Shown here: piece by piece, positions 1-8,323 of the stretch
How positions within the stretch are numbered: position 1 is the first letter of the stretch
Layout: every line of letters starts with the position of its first letter
Origin: CAISOG01 sp044375625
GTDB taxonomy: Bacteria > Pseudomonadota > Alphaproteobacteria > CAISOG01
Assembly: GCA_044375625.1 (NCBI GenBank)
Contig: JBILMH010000001.1
Span: 11,292 to 75,291, forward strand
DNA length: 64,000 nt
Reading direction: 5' to 3'
Notes under the pieces: generated by a model
What the model was told of the DNA's origin: nothing
The model's input: the letters and a program-made list of their open reading frames with translations, nothing else
Databases searched by the model: none
Made by a program: the position numbers and the translations under genes

Positions 1-157
1 AATATGGCAAAAAAGACGTGATACGTCAAGCGTCTAGCTTTTCCTGTTGCCACCCACATATCGGCAATCCAAAGGATTGGCCTTAAGAAATGTTTATGGT
101 AATGGTCGGGAATTCAACAACCCTGTTTATCATCTCAAAAAGTTTAAGTTGCCGACC

Positions 158-718
158 ATGTTTATCCAAACCGAATCCACCCCCAATCCCAACAGCCTGA
201 AATTCATTCCGGGTCAACCGGTTATGGCGGATGGGACGGCCGATTTCCGCGAGGCGGCTAAGGCCAAACAATCGCCGCTGGCCAACCGCCTGTTCCGCAT
301 TGACGGCGTGGTGGGCGTGTATTTGGGCGGCGATTTTATTACGGTGACTAAGCAGGATGGGGACGACTGGCTGCTGCTGAAACCCGCCATTATCGGGGCG
401 ATTATGGATCATTACAGCAGTGGCGATGTGGCGGTTGCCGCCGATTCTGCCGCCCCTGCGACAGCTGGTGAGGCCGCTGAGGATAGCGACCTGGTTACCC
501 AAATTAAGGAAGTGTTGGACAGCCGCGTTCGCCCCGCCGTGGCCATGGATGGCGGCGACATCATCTTTGACCGTTTTGAGGATGGCATTGTTTATTTGTA
601 TTTGCAGGGGGCTTGTTCCGGCTGCCCCAGCTCCTCCGCGACCTTGAAAAACGGCATCGAAAACATGCTGCGCTATTATGTGCCAGAGGTGGAGGAGGTG
701 CGGGCATCCAACCAATAG
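158..718 (+). CDS. Nfu-type Fe-S cluster scaffold/carrier protein
   Basis: This 186-residue protein should bind a labile [4Fe-4S] cluster and pass it to apo-enzymes in the cytoplasm. The N-terminal Nfu_N domain opens at MFIQTESTPNPNSLKFIPG and the NifU-type domain fills roughly residues 110-180. The cluster-binding motif C153-x2-C156 (ACSGCPSS) is intact. The frame is open back to 47, but the Nfu_N family begins at the ATG at 158, so I place the start there; the longer 223-residue reading adds unrelated sequence. The gene is followed 21 bp later by tsaB, a pairing common in alphaproteobacteria. Function rests on the family; the exact client proteins are unknown. Confidence 0.93.
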   Translation: MFIQTESTPNPNSLKFIPGQPVMADGTADFREAAKAKQSPLANRLFRIDGVVGVYLGGDFITVTKQDGDDWLLLKPAIIGAIMDHYSSGDVAVAADSAAPATAGEAAEDSDLVTQIKEVLDSRVRPAVAMDGGDIIFDRFEDGIVYLYLQGACSGCPSSSATLKNGIENMLRYYVPEVEEVRASNQ

Positions 719-739
719 GTTGCGCGCATCTTAGCAGTC

Positions 740-1063
740 ATGCCCCCCGTTTTGCCCCATCCAAACCCCAACCCCCTGACCCTGAACATTGACACAGCGG
801 GGGAGACTTGTCGGCTGTGGCTGACGACTGCGGATGGCGCGGTGGTGGCACAGCGGGCGGAGTTGGTTGGCAAGCATCACGAAAGCCACCTGTTGCCCCT
901 GTTGCGCCAATTGTTGGATCAGGCGGCGGTTGGATTGCCCGATTTGGGCGGGGTGACGGTGGTGGCCAGCCCTGGTTCCTATACCAGCCTGCGCGTCGGG
1001 GTGGCCAGCGCCAAGGCTCTCGCTTTCGCCCTCAACCTGCCGCTACAGCTGCAAACCGCCTGA
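740..1063 (+). CDS. tsaB: TsaB-like protein, N-terminal half only
   Basis: The product resembles the first ASKHA lobe of TsaB, the non-catalytic partner of TsaD in N6-threonylcarbamoyladenosine (t6A) tRNA modification. Visible hallmarks are the opening strand LTLNIDTAGETCRLWL (an IDTS-like start) and the GSYTSLRVGVASAKALAFAL segment, which matches the conserved GSFTGLRIG motif. At 107 residues it is about half the usual 220-230. A TGA ends it just after the motif, and only 83 bp separate it from degP, so no second lobe is left in any frame. It may be a reduced but working dimerisation lobe, or a decaying gene. The rimI gene that often follows is also absent here. Confidence 0.72.
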   Translation: MPPVLPHPNPNPLTLNIDTAGETCRLWLTTADGAVVAQRAELVGKHHESHLLPLLRQLLDQAAVGLPDLGGVTVVASPGSYTSLRVGVASAKALAFALNLPLQLQTA

Positions 1064-1146
1064 TGGGGGTGGGGTAAGTACAACTACCACCCCCGTCATC
1101 CTCACCCTTGCCAAGCTAATGACTTTTTCGGTAACAGTTTTGGGTT

Positions 1147-2583
1147 ATGATGGCTATGATGAACCGATGGAATCGCCCGACAGTGGTTTTTTGCATGGCG
1201 TTGGCTTTGGCCTTTGCCACCCTGGGGCATGGCCAGATGGTGGGGCAGGCGGTGGCGCAAACCGTGCCCACCAGCCGTCAACAAGTACAGCTGAGTTTTT
1301 CCCCGATTGTTAAGCAGACTGCCCCCGCGGTGGTCAATATCTATGCCAAAAGGGTGGTTAAATCCCGCCTTAACCCGATGCTGAACGACCCGATTTTTCA
1401 AAAATTTTTCGGCAACAGTTTGATGTTTGGCCTGCCGCGTGAACGGATTGAAAATTCGTTGGGCTCTGGGGTCATTATTCGTGCCGACGGTCAAATCGTT
1501 ACCAACTATCATGTGGTGGAATCCAGTGATGAGATCACGGTGGTGTTGGCCGACCGCCGCGAATTTCCTGCCAAAGTCACTTATGGGGATAAGCGGATTG
1601 ATCTGGCCTTTTTGAAAATTGAGGCTGGCAATGTGCCCTATGTGGAATTGGCGGATTCGGATGCGGCCGAGGTGGGGGATGCGGTGTTGGCCATCGGTAA
1701 TCCCTTTGGCGTGGGGCAAACGGTCACGATGGGCATTATTTCTGCGTTGGCACGAACCGCGGGCGGCATTTCTGACCTGAACTTTTTTATTCAGACCGAT
1801 GCCGCCATCAACCCGGGCAACTCCGGCGGGGCGTTGGTGGATTTGAATGGGCGATTGCTGGGCATCAATACCGCCATTTTCAGCCGTGATGGTGGATCCA
1901 ACGGCATTGGATTTGCGATTCCTGCCAACATGCTGCGCGCCACTGTTGCCTCCTTAGAAAAAAATGGGCGGGTGGTGCGGCCATGGCTGGGGCTTAGTGG
2001 TCAGCCCGTCACCGCCGAAATTGCCAACAGCCTGGGGCTTAGTCGCCCGACTGGTGTGGTGGTGGCCAGGGTGGTTCGGGATGGTCCCGCCGCCACCGCT
2101 GGCCTCAAAAGCGGCGATGTGATTTACGCGGTTGAGAATAAAGAGGTTACCGATCTGGAATCCCTGCGTTTCTATGTATCGACCGCTAAGCCCACGGGGT
2201 CGGTACGGCTGTCGATCATTCGCCAGCAACGGCAGCTTAATCTAGCCATGCCGTTGCAACCTGCGCCAGAAAATCCCCCCCGCCAGGAAACCAAGCTGGC
2301 TGGGCGTACCCCCCTGACGGGTGCCACCGTGGTCAATCTGTCGCCAGCGGTTGCCGAGGAATATGGTTTTGCCAGCGATCAGGGGGTGGCGGTGATCAAG
2401 ACGGATCAGGGGACGCCCGCCGAACAGTTGGATCTGCGCGCTGGCGACATTGTGTTGGCGATCAATGGCGTGGAGGTGGATTCGGTGGCCAGCCTGCGGG
2501 ATTTGGTTAAGGAGCCCAATCGCGGCTGGCAAATCACTGTTCGCCGCGGTGCCGACGTGCTGAATGTGGTGGTCAGGGGCTAG
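1147..2583 (+). CDS. degP: DegP/Do-family periplasmic serine protease with two PDZ domains
   Basis: This is an envelope trypsin-like protease/chaperone that degrades misfolded periplasmic proteins. A signal peptide covers about residues 1-37, with a likely cut after AVA in QAVAQTVP. The protease domain has the catalytic triad H122 (TNYHVV), D152 (RIDLAFLK) and S226 (PGNSGGAL). Two PDZ domains follow, around residues 275-365 and 390-475. The length of 478 residues is normal. ATGs at 1147, 1150, 1156 and 1159 compete as starts; the choice only changes the first few residues. In many alphaproteobacteria this gene follows hflKC, which here lies 35 kb away, so the gene stands alone. Whether it behaves as DegP or DegQ cannot be told from sequence. 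Confidence 0.92.
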   Translation: MMAMMNRWNRPTVVFCMALALAFATLGHGQMVGQAVAQTVPTSRQQVQLSFSPIVKQTAPAVVNIYAKRVVKSRLNPMLNDPIFQKFFGNSLMFGLPRERIENSLGSGVIIRADGQIVTNYHVVESSDEITVVLADRREFPAKVTYGDKRIDLAFLKIEAGNVPYVELADSDAAEVGDAVLAIGNPFGVGQTVTMGIISALARTAGGISDLNFFIQTDAAINPGNSGGALVDLNGRLLGINTAIFSRDGGSNGIGFAIPANMLRATVASLEKNGRVVRPWLGLSGQPVTAEIANSLGLSRPTGVVVARVVRDGPAATAGLKSGDVIYAVENKEVTDLESLRFYVSTAKPTGSVRLSIIRQQRQLNLAMPLQPAPENPPRQETKLAGRTPLTGATVVNLSPAVAEEYGFASDQGVAVIKTDQGTPAEQLDLRAGDIVLAINGVEVDSVASLRDLVKEPNRGWQITVRRGADVLNVVVRG

Positions 2584-2697
2584 GGAAAAGCGGTTAGTAG
2601 TGGGCACTGCACAATCATTCGGCACAGGCTTAAGTATGTGTAAGCTGACGCCCGTGAATGCTGGTGTATGATTTATAACTTTTTTCTTATTTTGTTC

Positions 2698-2743
2698 TTG
2701 ACAGCATGGCTAGTAGGCGCAATATGGTATCAGTTGTTGCGCC
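2698..2743 (+). promoter_or_regulatory. Candidate phasin promoter with overlapping inverted repeat
   Basis: A perfect -35 hexamer TTGACA lies at 2698-2703, with weak -10 candidates at 2720-2725 (CAATAT) or 2723-2728 (TATGGT). An exact inverted repeat, GGCGCAA (2716-2722) and TTGCGCC (2737-2743) with a 14-bp centre, covers the -10 area. That is where a repressor would sit. Its position 85-130 bp ahead of the phasin gene suggests regulated expression. A PhaR-like repressor is a guess; no regulator gene is adjacent. Confidence 0.4.
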
Positions 2744-2828
2744 GCACCATTTTCGTGGAATGCGAAAAAATGATGTGGGGCATCAGGCCTAGCTTTATAC
2801 CCATTTGCTCTAATTTAAGGAGAGACTA

Positions 2829-3371
2829 ATGACCAACAACAACACTTCAGCCAAAACAAAGGCTGCCGAAGCTCTTAGCGCGACCACCCAGGAAGCCATT
2901 CAGGGCGCCATCGCCAACGGTGTTAAAGCCGCCCAAACTTCTGGTGCCGAAGCTGCCAAAGCTGCCACCAAAATCGTCAACCTGGTTGCCCAAAACACCA
3001 GCAAGGCCAATTCAACCATGGTTGAATCCTTTGACGGTATGTCCAGCTTTATGCGTGAAAACCTGAACGCTATCAGCAAATCCAGCGCCGACCTGATTGC
3101 CGGTTGCGAAAACATTCTGAAGCAGTGCTTTAACTTTGCTCAAAGCCAGTTGGAATCCAGCCTTAGCGCTCAAAAAGACCTGGTTAACTGCAAAAACCTG
3201 CGTGATGTTTTTGAAACTCAGGCTGAATTTGCGCGCAATTCCTATGAGCAAAGCGTTAGCGAAATGACCAAAATTTCCGAAAGCTTGATCAAAATCACCA
3301 ACCAGTCAGCTGAGCCAATTCAAGCGCGCATCAACGTGTCGATTGAAAAAGCGTTCAAATCTGCTGCCTAG
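2829..3371 (+). CDS. Phasin family protein (polyhydroxyalkanoate granule surface)
   Basis: A 180-residue, Ala/Ser/Lys-rich, almost entirely helical protein of the Phasin_2 type. Its core, around residues 55-150 (SFDGMSSFMRENLNAISKSS and FNFAQSQLESSLSAQKDL onward to ETQAEFARNSYEQ), matches the amphipathic helix pattern of phasins that coat polyhydroxyalkanoate granules. A strong ribosome site (AAGGAGAG) ends 6 bp before the ATG. The gene is monocistronic, with its own promoter region and a strong terminator, as expected for an abundant protein. No phaC or other PHA gene is in the window, so PHA storage itself is an inference. Phasin-like proteins also occur in organisms that do not make PHA. 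Confidence 0.85.
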   Translation: MTNNNTSAKTKAAEALSATTQEAIQGAIANGVKAAQTSGAEAAKAATKIVNLVAQNTSKANSTMVESFDGMSSFMRENLNAISKSSADLIAGCENILKQCFNFAQSQLESSLSAQKDLVNCKNLRDVFETQAEFARNSYEQSVSEMTKISESLIKITNQSAEPIQARINVSIEKAFKSAA

Positions 3372-3394
3372 GCGGTTTTAACCAATCCCCGAAG

Positions 3395-3430
3395 GGGGCT
3401 GGAGGTGTTTGCCTCCGGCCCCTTTTTTTT
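3395..3430 (+). terminator. Rho-independent terminator of the phasin gene
   Basis: An 11-bp stem GGGGCTGGAGG (3395-3405) pairs with CCTCCGGCCCC (3412-3422) with one G-U pair across a 6-nt loop, followed by eight T residues (3423-3430). It lies 24 bp after the phasin stop codon. Confidence 0.9.
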
Positions 3431-3466
3431 GTACCATCGAAATCCGTAGAACTTTTCTTAAAGGTC

Positions 3467-3853
3467 ATGGTGTTGGTAAGCGTGATGCGCCCGCTGCTAC
3501 CGCAATTGCAAGTCCAGCTGCAAGCCAGCCTGCCCCCCAATGCGCCTCCCCATTTGGGGCAGCAGCAGGATACCGCGACCAAGCCGCGCGAACGCCTGAA
3601 AAAACCGCCGCTGTATCGCGTGTTGCTGCTGAACGACGATTTTACCCCGATGGACTTTGTTGTTGATATTCTGGAAACTATTTTCCGCAAAAATCATGAG
3701 GAGGCTACGATCGTCATGTTGCATGTTCACAATCATGGGGTGGGGGTTTGCGGTATCTACAGCTGTGAGGTGGCGGAAAGTAAGGTGCAGCAGGTGTTGG
3801 ACTATGCGCACGCCTTTGGCCATCCATTGCGCTGCACGATGGAGCGGGCATAG
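3467..3853 (+). CDS. clpS: ClpS, N-degron adaptor of the ClpAP protease
   Basis: ClpS captures substrates with destabilising N-terminal residues and hands them to the N domain of ClpA. The core at residues 45-128 has the typical LYRVLLLNDDFTPMDFVV segment and the VHNHGVGVCGIY strand, and ends in GHPLRCTMERA. A poorly conserved extension of about 45 residues precedes it, a common feature of this family. The ATG at 3467 follows an AAAGG box closely; an ATG at 3485 is an alternative. The gene sits 30 bp ahead of clpA in the standard clpS-clpA arrangement. Together with aat, also in this window, it makes up most of a bacterial N-end rule pathway. Confidence 0.95.
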   Translation: MVLVSVMRPLLPQLQVQLQASLPPNAPPHLGQQQDTATKPRERLKKPPLYRVLLLNDDFTPMDFVVDILETIFRKNHEEATIVMLHVHNHGVGVCGIYSCEVAESKVQQVLDYAHAFGHPLRCTMERA

Positions 3854-3883
3854 GAAAAGATTTTTGCAACAGGGGGGTAACCA

Positions 3884-6244
3884 ATGTTAAGCCGTAATTT
3901 AGAAAGAACGCTGCATCGCGCGTTGGATTTTGCCACTCAACGGTACCATGAGTTTGCCACGCTGGAACATTTGTTGCTGGCGCTGACCGATGATCCAGAG
4001 GCGGTGGCGGTCATGCGTGGTTGCCATTTGGATCTGGCCAAGCTGCAACAAGATCTGAAGACCTATATCGATGGCGAACTGGCCAATTTGGTTAATCGAC
4101 AAATTAAGGAATCTAAGCCAACGGCGGGCTTTCAACGGGCGGTGCAGCGTGCGGTTATCCATGTACAGTCCGCCAGCCGCAGTGAGGTGACGGGGGCAGA
4201 CCTGTTGGTTGCGATGTTTTCTGAACGGGAATCGCACGCGGTGTATTTCCTGCAAAGCCAGGATGTTACCCGTTTCGATGTGGTCAACTTTTTGTCGCAT
4301 GGCATCAGCAAATCTTCTGCTGGCCATCGCGATGCCGCCAGCAAGCCCGCCGATCATCAGCAGGAGGAGGGGGGTAGCCCGTCGGAGCGTCCGCATCGCC
4401 GCACCCCCAGCGCGCTGGAATCCTATACCACCAACCTGAACGAACGGGCGGCAGCGGGCAAAATTGATGTGCTGATTGGTCGTGAAGCGGAGCTGGAACG
4501 GACAATTCATATTTTGTGCCGCCGTACCAAAAACAATCCGTTGTTTGTCGGCGATCCGGGGGTGGGCAAAACCGCCCTGGCGGAGGGATTGGCGTTGAAG
4601 ATTGTGGCGGGGGATGTACCCGAAAAGCTAAAGCCCGCGGTCATTTACGCGCTGGACATGGGAGCATTGCTGGCGGGAACCCGCTATCGCGGTGATTTTG
4701 AGGAGCGGTTGAAAACCGTCATGAGTGAGCTGGCCGCCAAAGACATGGCGATTTTGTTTATTGATGAGATTCACACCGTGATCGGGGCAGGCGCCACCAG
4801 TGGCGGCGCGATGGATGCCTCAAACATCCTGAAACCCGCGCTGGCCAAGGGTTCATTGCGCTGTATGGGATCGACCACTTACCAAGAATTTCGCAACCAT
4901 ATTGAAAAGGATCGCGCCCTGGCGCGTCGGTTCCAGAAAATTGATATTCCCGAACCCAGCCCTGGCGATACGTTGGCGATCCTGCGCGGCCTTAGCGGTG
5001 CCTATGAAACCTATCACCATGTGCGTTTTGATCCGCCCGCGTTGCAGGCGGCCATCGACCTATCCACCCGCTATATCCACGACCGCAAGCTGCCCGATAA
5101 GGCCATCGACGTGTTGGATGAGGCTGGCGCGGCGGCGCACCTGGCCAACAAAAAGGGCGCGACCAGCACGGCTAAGCGTCGCCGCCTGGTAACGGTGGCC
5201 GATGTGGAAAAGGTGGTGGCCAGAATGGCGCGGGTGCCCGCCAAACAGGTGACGCATGATGATAGAACCCAGCTGATTCAGCTGGAACGCAACCTGAAAA
5301 CCATGGTGTTCGGCCAGGATCAGGCGATTTTGGAGCTGTCGGCGGCGATAAAGCTGTCACGGGCAGGCCTGCGTGATGGTGAAAAACCGATAGGCAGCTA
5401 TCTGTTTTCGGGGCCAACCGGCGTTGGTAAGACGGAGGTGGCGCGGCAATTGTCCAAAGCCTTGGGCATTGAATTGGTGCGCTTTGATATGTCGGAATAT
5501 ATGGAACGCCACAGCATTGCGCGGCTGATTGGGGCGCCGCCAGGCTATGTTGGCTTTGAACAGGGGGGGCTGCTGTCGGACGCCATCGACCAACACCCGC
5601 ACTGCGTGTTGTTGCTGGACGAAATCGAAAAGGCGCATCCCGACCTGTTCAATTTGTTGTTGCAGGTGATGGACTATGGAAAATTGACCGACCACAACGG
5701 CCGCCATGTCAGCTTTCGCAACGTCATTTTGATCATGACCACCAACGCTGGCGCGGCCGACTTGGCCAAACCCGCCATTGGTTTTGCCCATAACAGCAGG
5801 GAAGGGGACGATAAGGAGGCGATCAACCGCCTGTTTACGCCAGAGTTCCGCAACCGACTGGACGCGGTGATTCCCTTTGCCGCGCTTAGCCCCGCCGCGA
5901 TTGAACGCATTGTCGATAAGTTCATCATGCAGCTGGAAATGCAGTTGCAGGAGCGCAACGTCACCATTGATTTGAATAAGGAGGCGCGCGCCTATCTGGC
6001 GACCCATGGGGTGGAGCCTGGCTTTGGCGCCCGCCCAATGGCGCGGTTGATTCAGCAGGAGATTAAACAGCCGCTGGCGGAGGAGTTGTTGTTCGGGCGG
6101 CTGGCCAAGGGCGGCATGGTGCGGGTAACGGTTAAGGATGGCCGCCTGCACTTCATCTATCCCGACCTGCCCGTGCCATCAACAGGTGGCGAGGGCGAAA
6201 AACCGCTGCGTGCCAAGCGCAAACCCACCACTGTTCCTCGTTAG
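3884..6244 (+). CDS. clpA: ClpA, AAA+ unfoldase subunit of ClpAP
   Basis: A 786-residue class I Clp ATPase that unfolds proteins and threads them into ClpP. The N domain (1-140) is the ClpS docking site. The first AAA+ module has Walker A GDPGVGKT at 223-230 and a FIDEIH Walker B. The second has GPTGVGKT at 510-517 and LLLDEIEKAHPD. A C-terminal D2-small domain with the GARPMARLIQ segment follows. The start has an AGGGGG box 6-7 bp upstream. Length and order are normal for ClpA; there is no ClpB-type middle coiled coil. The clpP gene is not in the window. Confidence 0.96.
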   Translation: MLSRNLERTLHRALDFATQRYHEFATLEHLLLALTDDPEAVAVMRGCHLDLAKLQQDLKTYIDGELANLVNRQIKESKPTAGFQRAVQRAVIHVQSASRSEVTGADLLVAMFSERESHAVYFLQSQDVTRFDVVNFLSHGISKSSAGHRDAASKPADHQQEEGGSPSERPHRRTPSALESYTTNLNERAAAGKIDVLIGREAELERTIHILCRRTKNNPLFVGDPGVGKTALAEGLALKIVAGDVPEKLKPAVIYALDMGALLAGTRYRGDFEERLKTVMSELAAKDMAILFIDEIHTVIGAGATSGGAMDASNILKPALAKGSLRCMGSTTYQEFRNHIEKDRALARRFQKIDIPEPSPGDTLAILRGLSGAYETYHHVRFDPPALQAAIDLSTRYIHDRKLPDKAIDVLDEAGAAAHLANKKGATSTAKRRRLVTVADVEKVVARMARVPAKQVTHDDRTQLIQLERNLKTMVFGQDQAILELSAAIKLSRAGLRDGEKPIGSYLFSGPTGVGKTEVARQLSKALGIELVRFDMSEYMERHSIARLIGAPPGYVGFEQGGLLSDAIDQHPHCVLLLDEIEKAHPDLFNLLLQVMDYGKLTDHNGRHVSFRNVILIMTTNAGAADLAKPAIGFAHNSREGDDKEAINRLFTPEFRNRLDAVIPFAALSPAAIERIVDKFIMQLEMQLQERNVTIDLNKEARAYLATHGVEPGFGARPMARLIQQEIKQPLAEELLFGRLAKGGMVRVTVKDGRLHFIYPDLPVPSTGGEGEKPLRAKRKPTTVPR

Positions 6245-6422
6245 GGGATGGGGGTGGAGTAGGGCACTTTGCAACCCTTGCCATAGCGTACAATTTTAAA
6301 AAGCTTCTGTTGACTTTATCTATTTAATAGATTATATATTTTATATGAAGCATTAATAGCATTTTTTATGAGTAAGTCTTAATATTAAAATGCATTATTG
6401 GATTAATTGATGGGTAAAAAAA

Positions 6423-7232
6423 ATGAATAAAAGTTTTTTGAACAAAAATAATGTATTAATTGTTCCAATGGAACCTAGCAAGGAACAAATAGACTGGCTT
6501 GCTTTTAGGTGGGGTCATGTTAGAGATTATGAAGAGAATTTTGATAAACCTCTTCAAGAATTCAAAAATCTACCTCCGAATACAACGCAATTGTTTGTCA
6601 TGTGTATGGCAGCGGAGGGTTGGAATGTTGAAAAAGCAATTTTTCGTCTAAATGAATTTGGCATTAATGATGCAAATGCGATCGCGGCCGCTCAAAAAGA
6701 TCTAGGTTTGTGCGATAATAATAACTTATTAGATGGAAAAGCTGTAAAAATAACAATGCCGTGTTTTATAGCGGTCGATTTAGTTGCGAATTCAAAAAAA
6801 CTTTTAGAAGATGCCATCAAAAAATGCCCTGACTTTTTAAAAAAAGTGGATCTAAGATGTTCCAATATGCCAAATACTATTTTGCGACGTGCGGATCTTA
6901 CAGAGACTGATTTCGAGGGAGCAAATCTTAAAGGTGCCGATTTACGTGAAGCAAACCTAGAAAAAGCTGTTTTGTGGAAAGCAAAAATGGTTTTTGCAAG
7001 AATAGGGCGCGGTATTGTTAATTCTAAGACGAATTTTACTGGGGTAAATCTTAGTGGTGTAACCAATTTACCATGGAATCCTGAGGTCAATCGCTTTGGT
7101 TATGTGTTTGCCAGAGGGGTTGATCGTACAACACGTCAGCAGATGTATGGCGAGGATAAACTCATAGGGGGACTGTCCAACATTTTAGAGGCGGGAAATA
7201 ATGTGCTTAAGGCTTTTGGCCTTAACCGTTAG
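6423..7232 (+). CDS. AT-rich pentapeptide-repeat protein of unknown role
   Basis: A 269-residue protein with an unrecognised N-terminal region of about 140 residues (with IDWLAFRWGHVRDYEENF near its start). A short run of pentapeptide repeats of A(D/N)Lxx type follows around residues 158-205 (RADLTETDF, GANLKGADLREANLEKAVL). The tail is non-repetitive and ends in NVLKAFGLNR. The repeats number about eight to ten, enough for two to three coils of a right-handed quadrilateral beta-helix. Base composition is much more AT-rich than the flanking clpA and trpS, and the 178 bp before it are also AT-rich, suggesting acquisition by transfer. It lacks the H-x2-W header of the two larger pentapeptide proteins at 15134 and 50746. 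No function is assignable. Confidence 0.8.
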   Translation: MNKSFLNKNNVLIVPMEPSKEQIDWLAFRWGHVRDYEENFDKPLQEFKNLPPNTTQLFVMCMAAEGWNVEKAIFRLNEFGINDANAIAAAQKDLGLCDNNNLLDGKAVKITMPCFIAVDLVANSKKLLEDAIKKCPDFLKKVDLRCSNMPNTILRRADLTETDFEGANLKGADLREANLEKAVLWKAKMVFARIGRGIVNSKTNFTGVNLSGVTNLPWNPEVNRFGYVFARGVDRTTRQQMYGEDKLIGGLSNILEAGNNVLKAFGLNR

Positions 7233-7265
7233 CTTTGGAAACGCTACCTTTTTCAAAACTTTGGG

Positions 7266-7290
7266 GCGGGGGTCGGTATAGAACCCCCGC
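7266..7290. terminator. Hairpin between convergent genes, possible bidirectional terminator
   Basis: A perfect 8-bp GC-rich stem GCGGGGGT (7266-7273) / ACCCCCGC (7283-7290) with a 9-nt loop lies between the stops of the pentapeptide gene (+) and trpS (-). There is no T run on either side, so termination efficiency is uncertain. Confidence 0.45.
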
Positions 7291-7318
7291 GCTGTAGGAG
7301 AAGTCCGCTTGAAGCGCT

Positions 7319-8323
7319 CTACCGCAAACCCATCCGCTCCATCACCCCCTGCAGGGTGGGTTTGGCGATGGCGTTGGCATTGGCCGCGCCGGTGGTTAGC
7401 ACCTGTTGCAGATAGGCCTTGTCGGCCAGCAATTGTTGCATCCGCTGGCCAATCGGGGGCAGGTGATCCACCAAGGCGGCGGTCAGTTTGGCCTTAAAGC
7501 CTGAAAATTGGCCGCCCCCCACTTCGGGCAGCACATCGGCCAGGCTTTTGCCCTGAATGGCGGCATAGATGGTCAGCAGGTTGCGTGCCTCCGGCCGGTT
7601 GGCCAGCCCCGCCGCGTCAGAGGGCAGGGCGTCGGGGTCGGTCTTGGCGCGCTTAATTTTGTCGGCAATGGTGTCGGCATCGTCCAGCAGGTTGAGGCGC
7701 GATTGGTCAGAGGCATCCGACTTGCTCATTTTTTTGGTACCGTCGCGCAGGCTCATCACCCGTGTCGCCTCCCCCATCATCAGCGGTTCAGGCAGCGGGA
7801 AAAAGTTTTCCCCGAACTGGTGGTTAAAGGCGCCAGCAATGTCGCGGGTCAGCTCCACATGCTGCTTCTGATCCTCTCCCACCGGCACTTGCGTTGCCTT
7901 ATACAGCAAAATGTCGGCGGCCATCAGGGCGGGATAGGCCAACAGCCCCAGCCCCGAATTGTCACGATCCTTACCCGCCTTATCCTTAAACTGCGTCATG
8001 CGGTACAGCCAGCCCAGCGGGGTTTGGCATCCCAAAATCCACCCCAATTCGGCATGGCCGCTGACATGGCTTTGCACAAAAATGCTGTTGTGGGCGGGAT
8101 CCAGCCCACAGGCCAGATAGGCCGCCGCCGCCTCCAACACCGCCTGGCGCAGCTTGGCCGGTTCCTGCGCCACCGTGATAGCGTGCAGGTCAACGACGCA
8201 GAACAGGGAGTTTTGCGGGGTGGCGTTCTGGGCACGCGACAGGGCAACCCAGTTGCGGATCGCGCCCAAATAGTTGCCCAGGTGAATATTGCTGGTCGGC
8301 TGAATGCCCGAAAGGATGGTCAT
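7319..8323 (-). CDS. trpS: Tryptophanyl-tRNA synthetase
   Basis: A class Ic aminoacyl-tRNA synthetase that charges tRNA-Trp in the cytoplasm. The N terminus MTILSGIQPTSNIHLGNYLG carries the HIGH-type motif as HLGN at residues 14-17. The KMSKS loop is intact at residues 198-202. At 334 residues it is a normal compact bacterial TrpRS. Its ATG overlaps the murJ stop by 4 bp, so it is probably translationally coupled to murJ; murJ-trpS pairs are common in alphaproteobacteria. It is the last gene of the minus-strand run that begins at ccmF or atpD. Confidence 0.97.
   Translation of the reverse strand: MTILSGIQPTSNIHLGNYLGAIRNWVALSRAQNATPQNSLFCVVDLHAITVAQEPAKLRQAVLEAAAAYLACGLDPAHNSIFVQSHVSGHAELGWILGCQTPLGWLYRMTQFKDKAGKDRDNSGLGLLAYPALMAADILLYKATQVPVGEDQKQHVELTRDIAGAFNHQFGENFFPLPEPLMMGEATRVMSLRDGTKKMSKSDASDQSRLNLLDDADTIADKIKRAKTDPDALPSDAAGLANRPEARNLLTIYAAIQGKSLADVLPEVGGGQFSGFKAKLTAALVDHLPPIGQRMQQLLADKAYLQQVLTTGAANANAIAKPTLQGVMERMGLR

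Noticed and set aside
15..27. Palindrome GACGT-GAT-ACGTC at the left edge
   Set aside because: Too short and too close to the window edge to judge; no gene can be assigned to positions 1-157.
2242..2625. Long antisense open frame within degP
   Set aside because: Shadow of a high-GC gene; no domain, no ribosome site, and it is fully contained opposite conserved PDZ sequence.
7250..7318. tRNA-like fold near the trpS end
   Set aside because: Only one stem forms; there is no acceptor stem or T-arm GGTTCGA sequence. No tRNA gene was recognised anywhere in the window.
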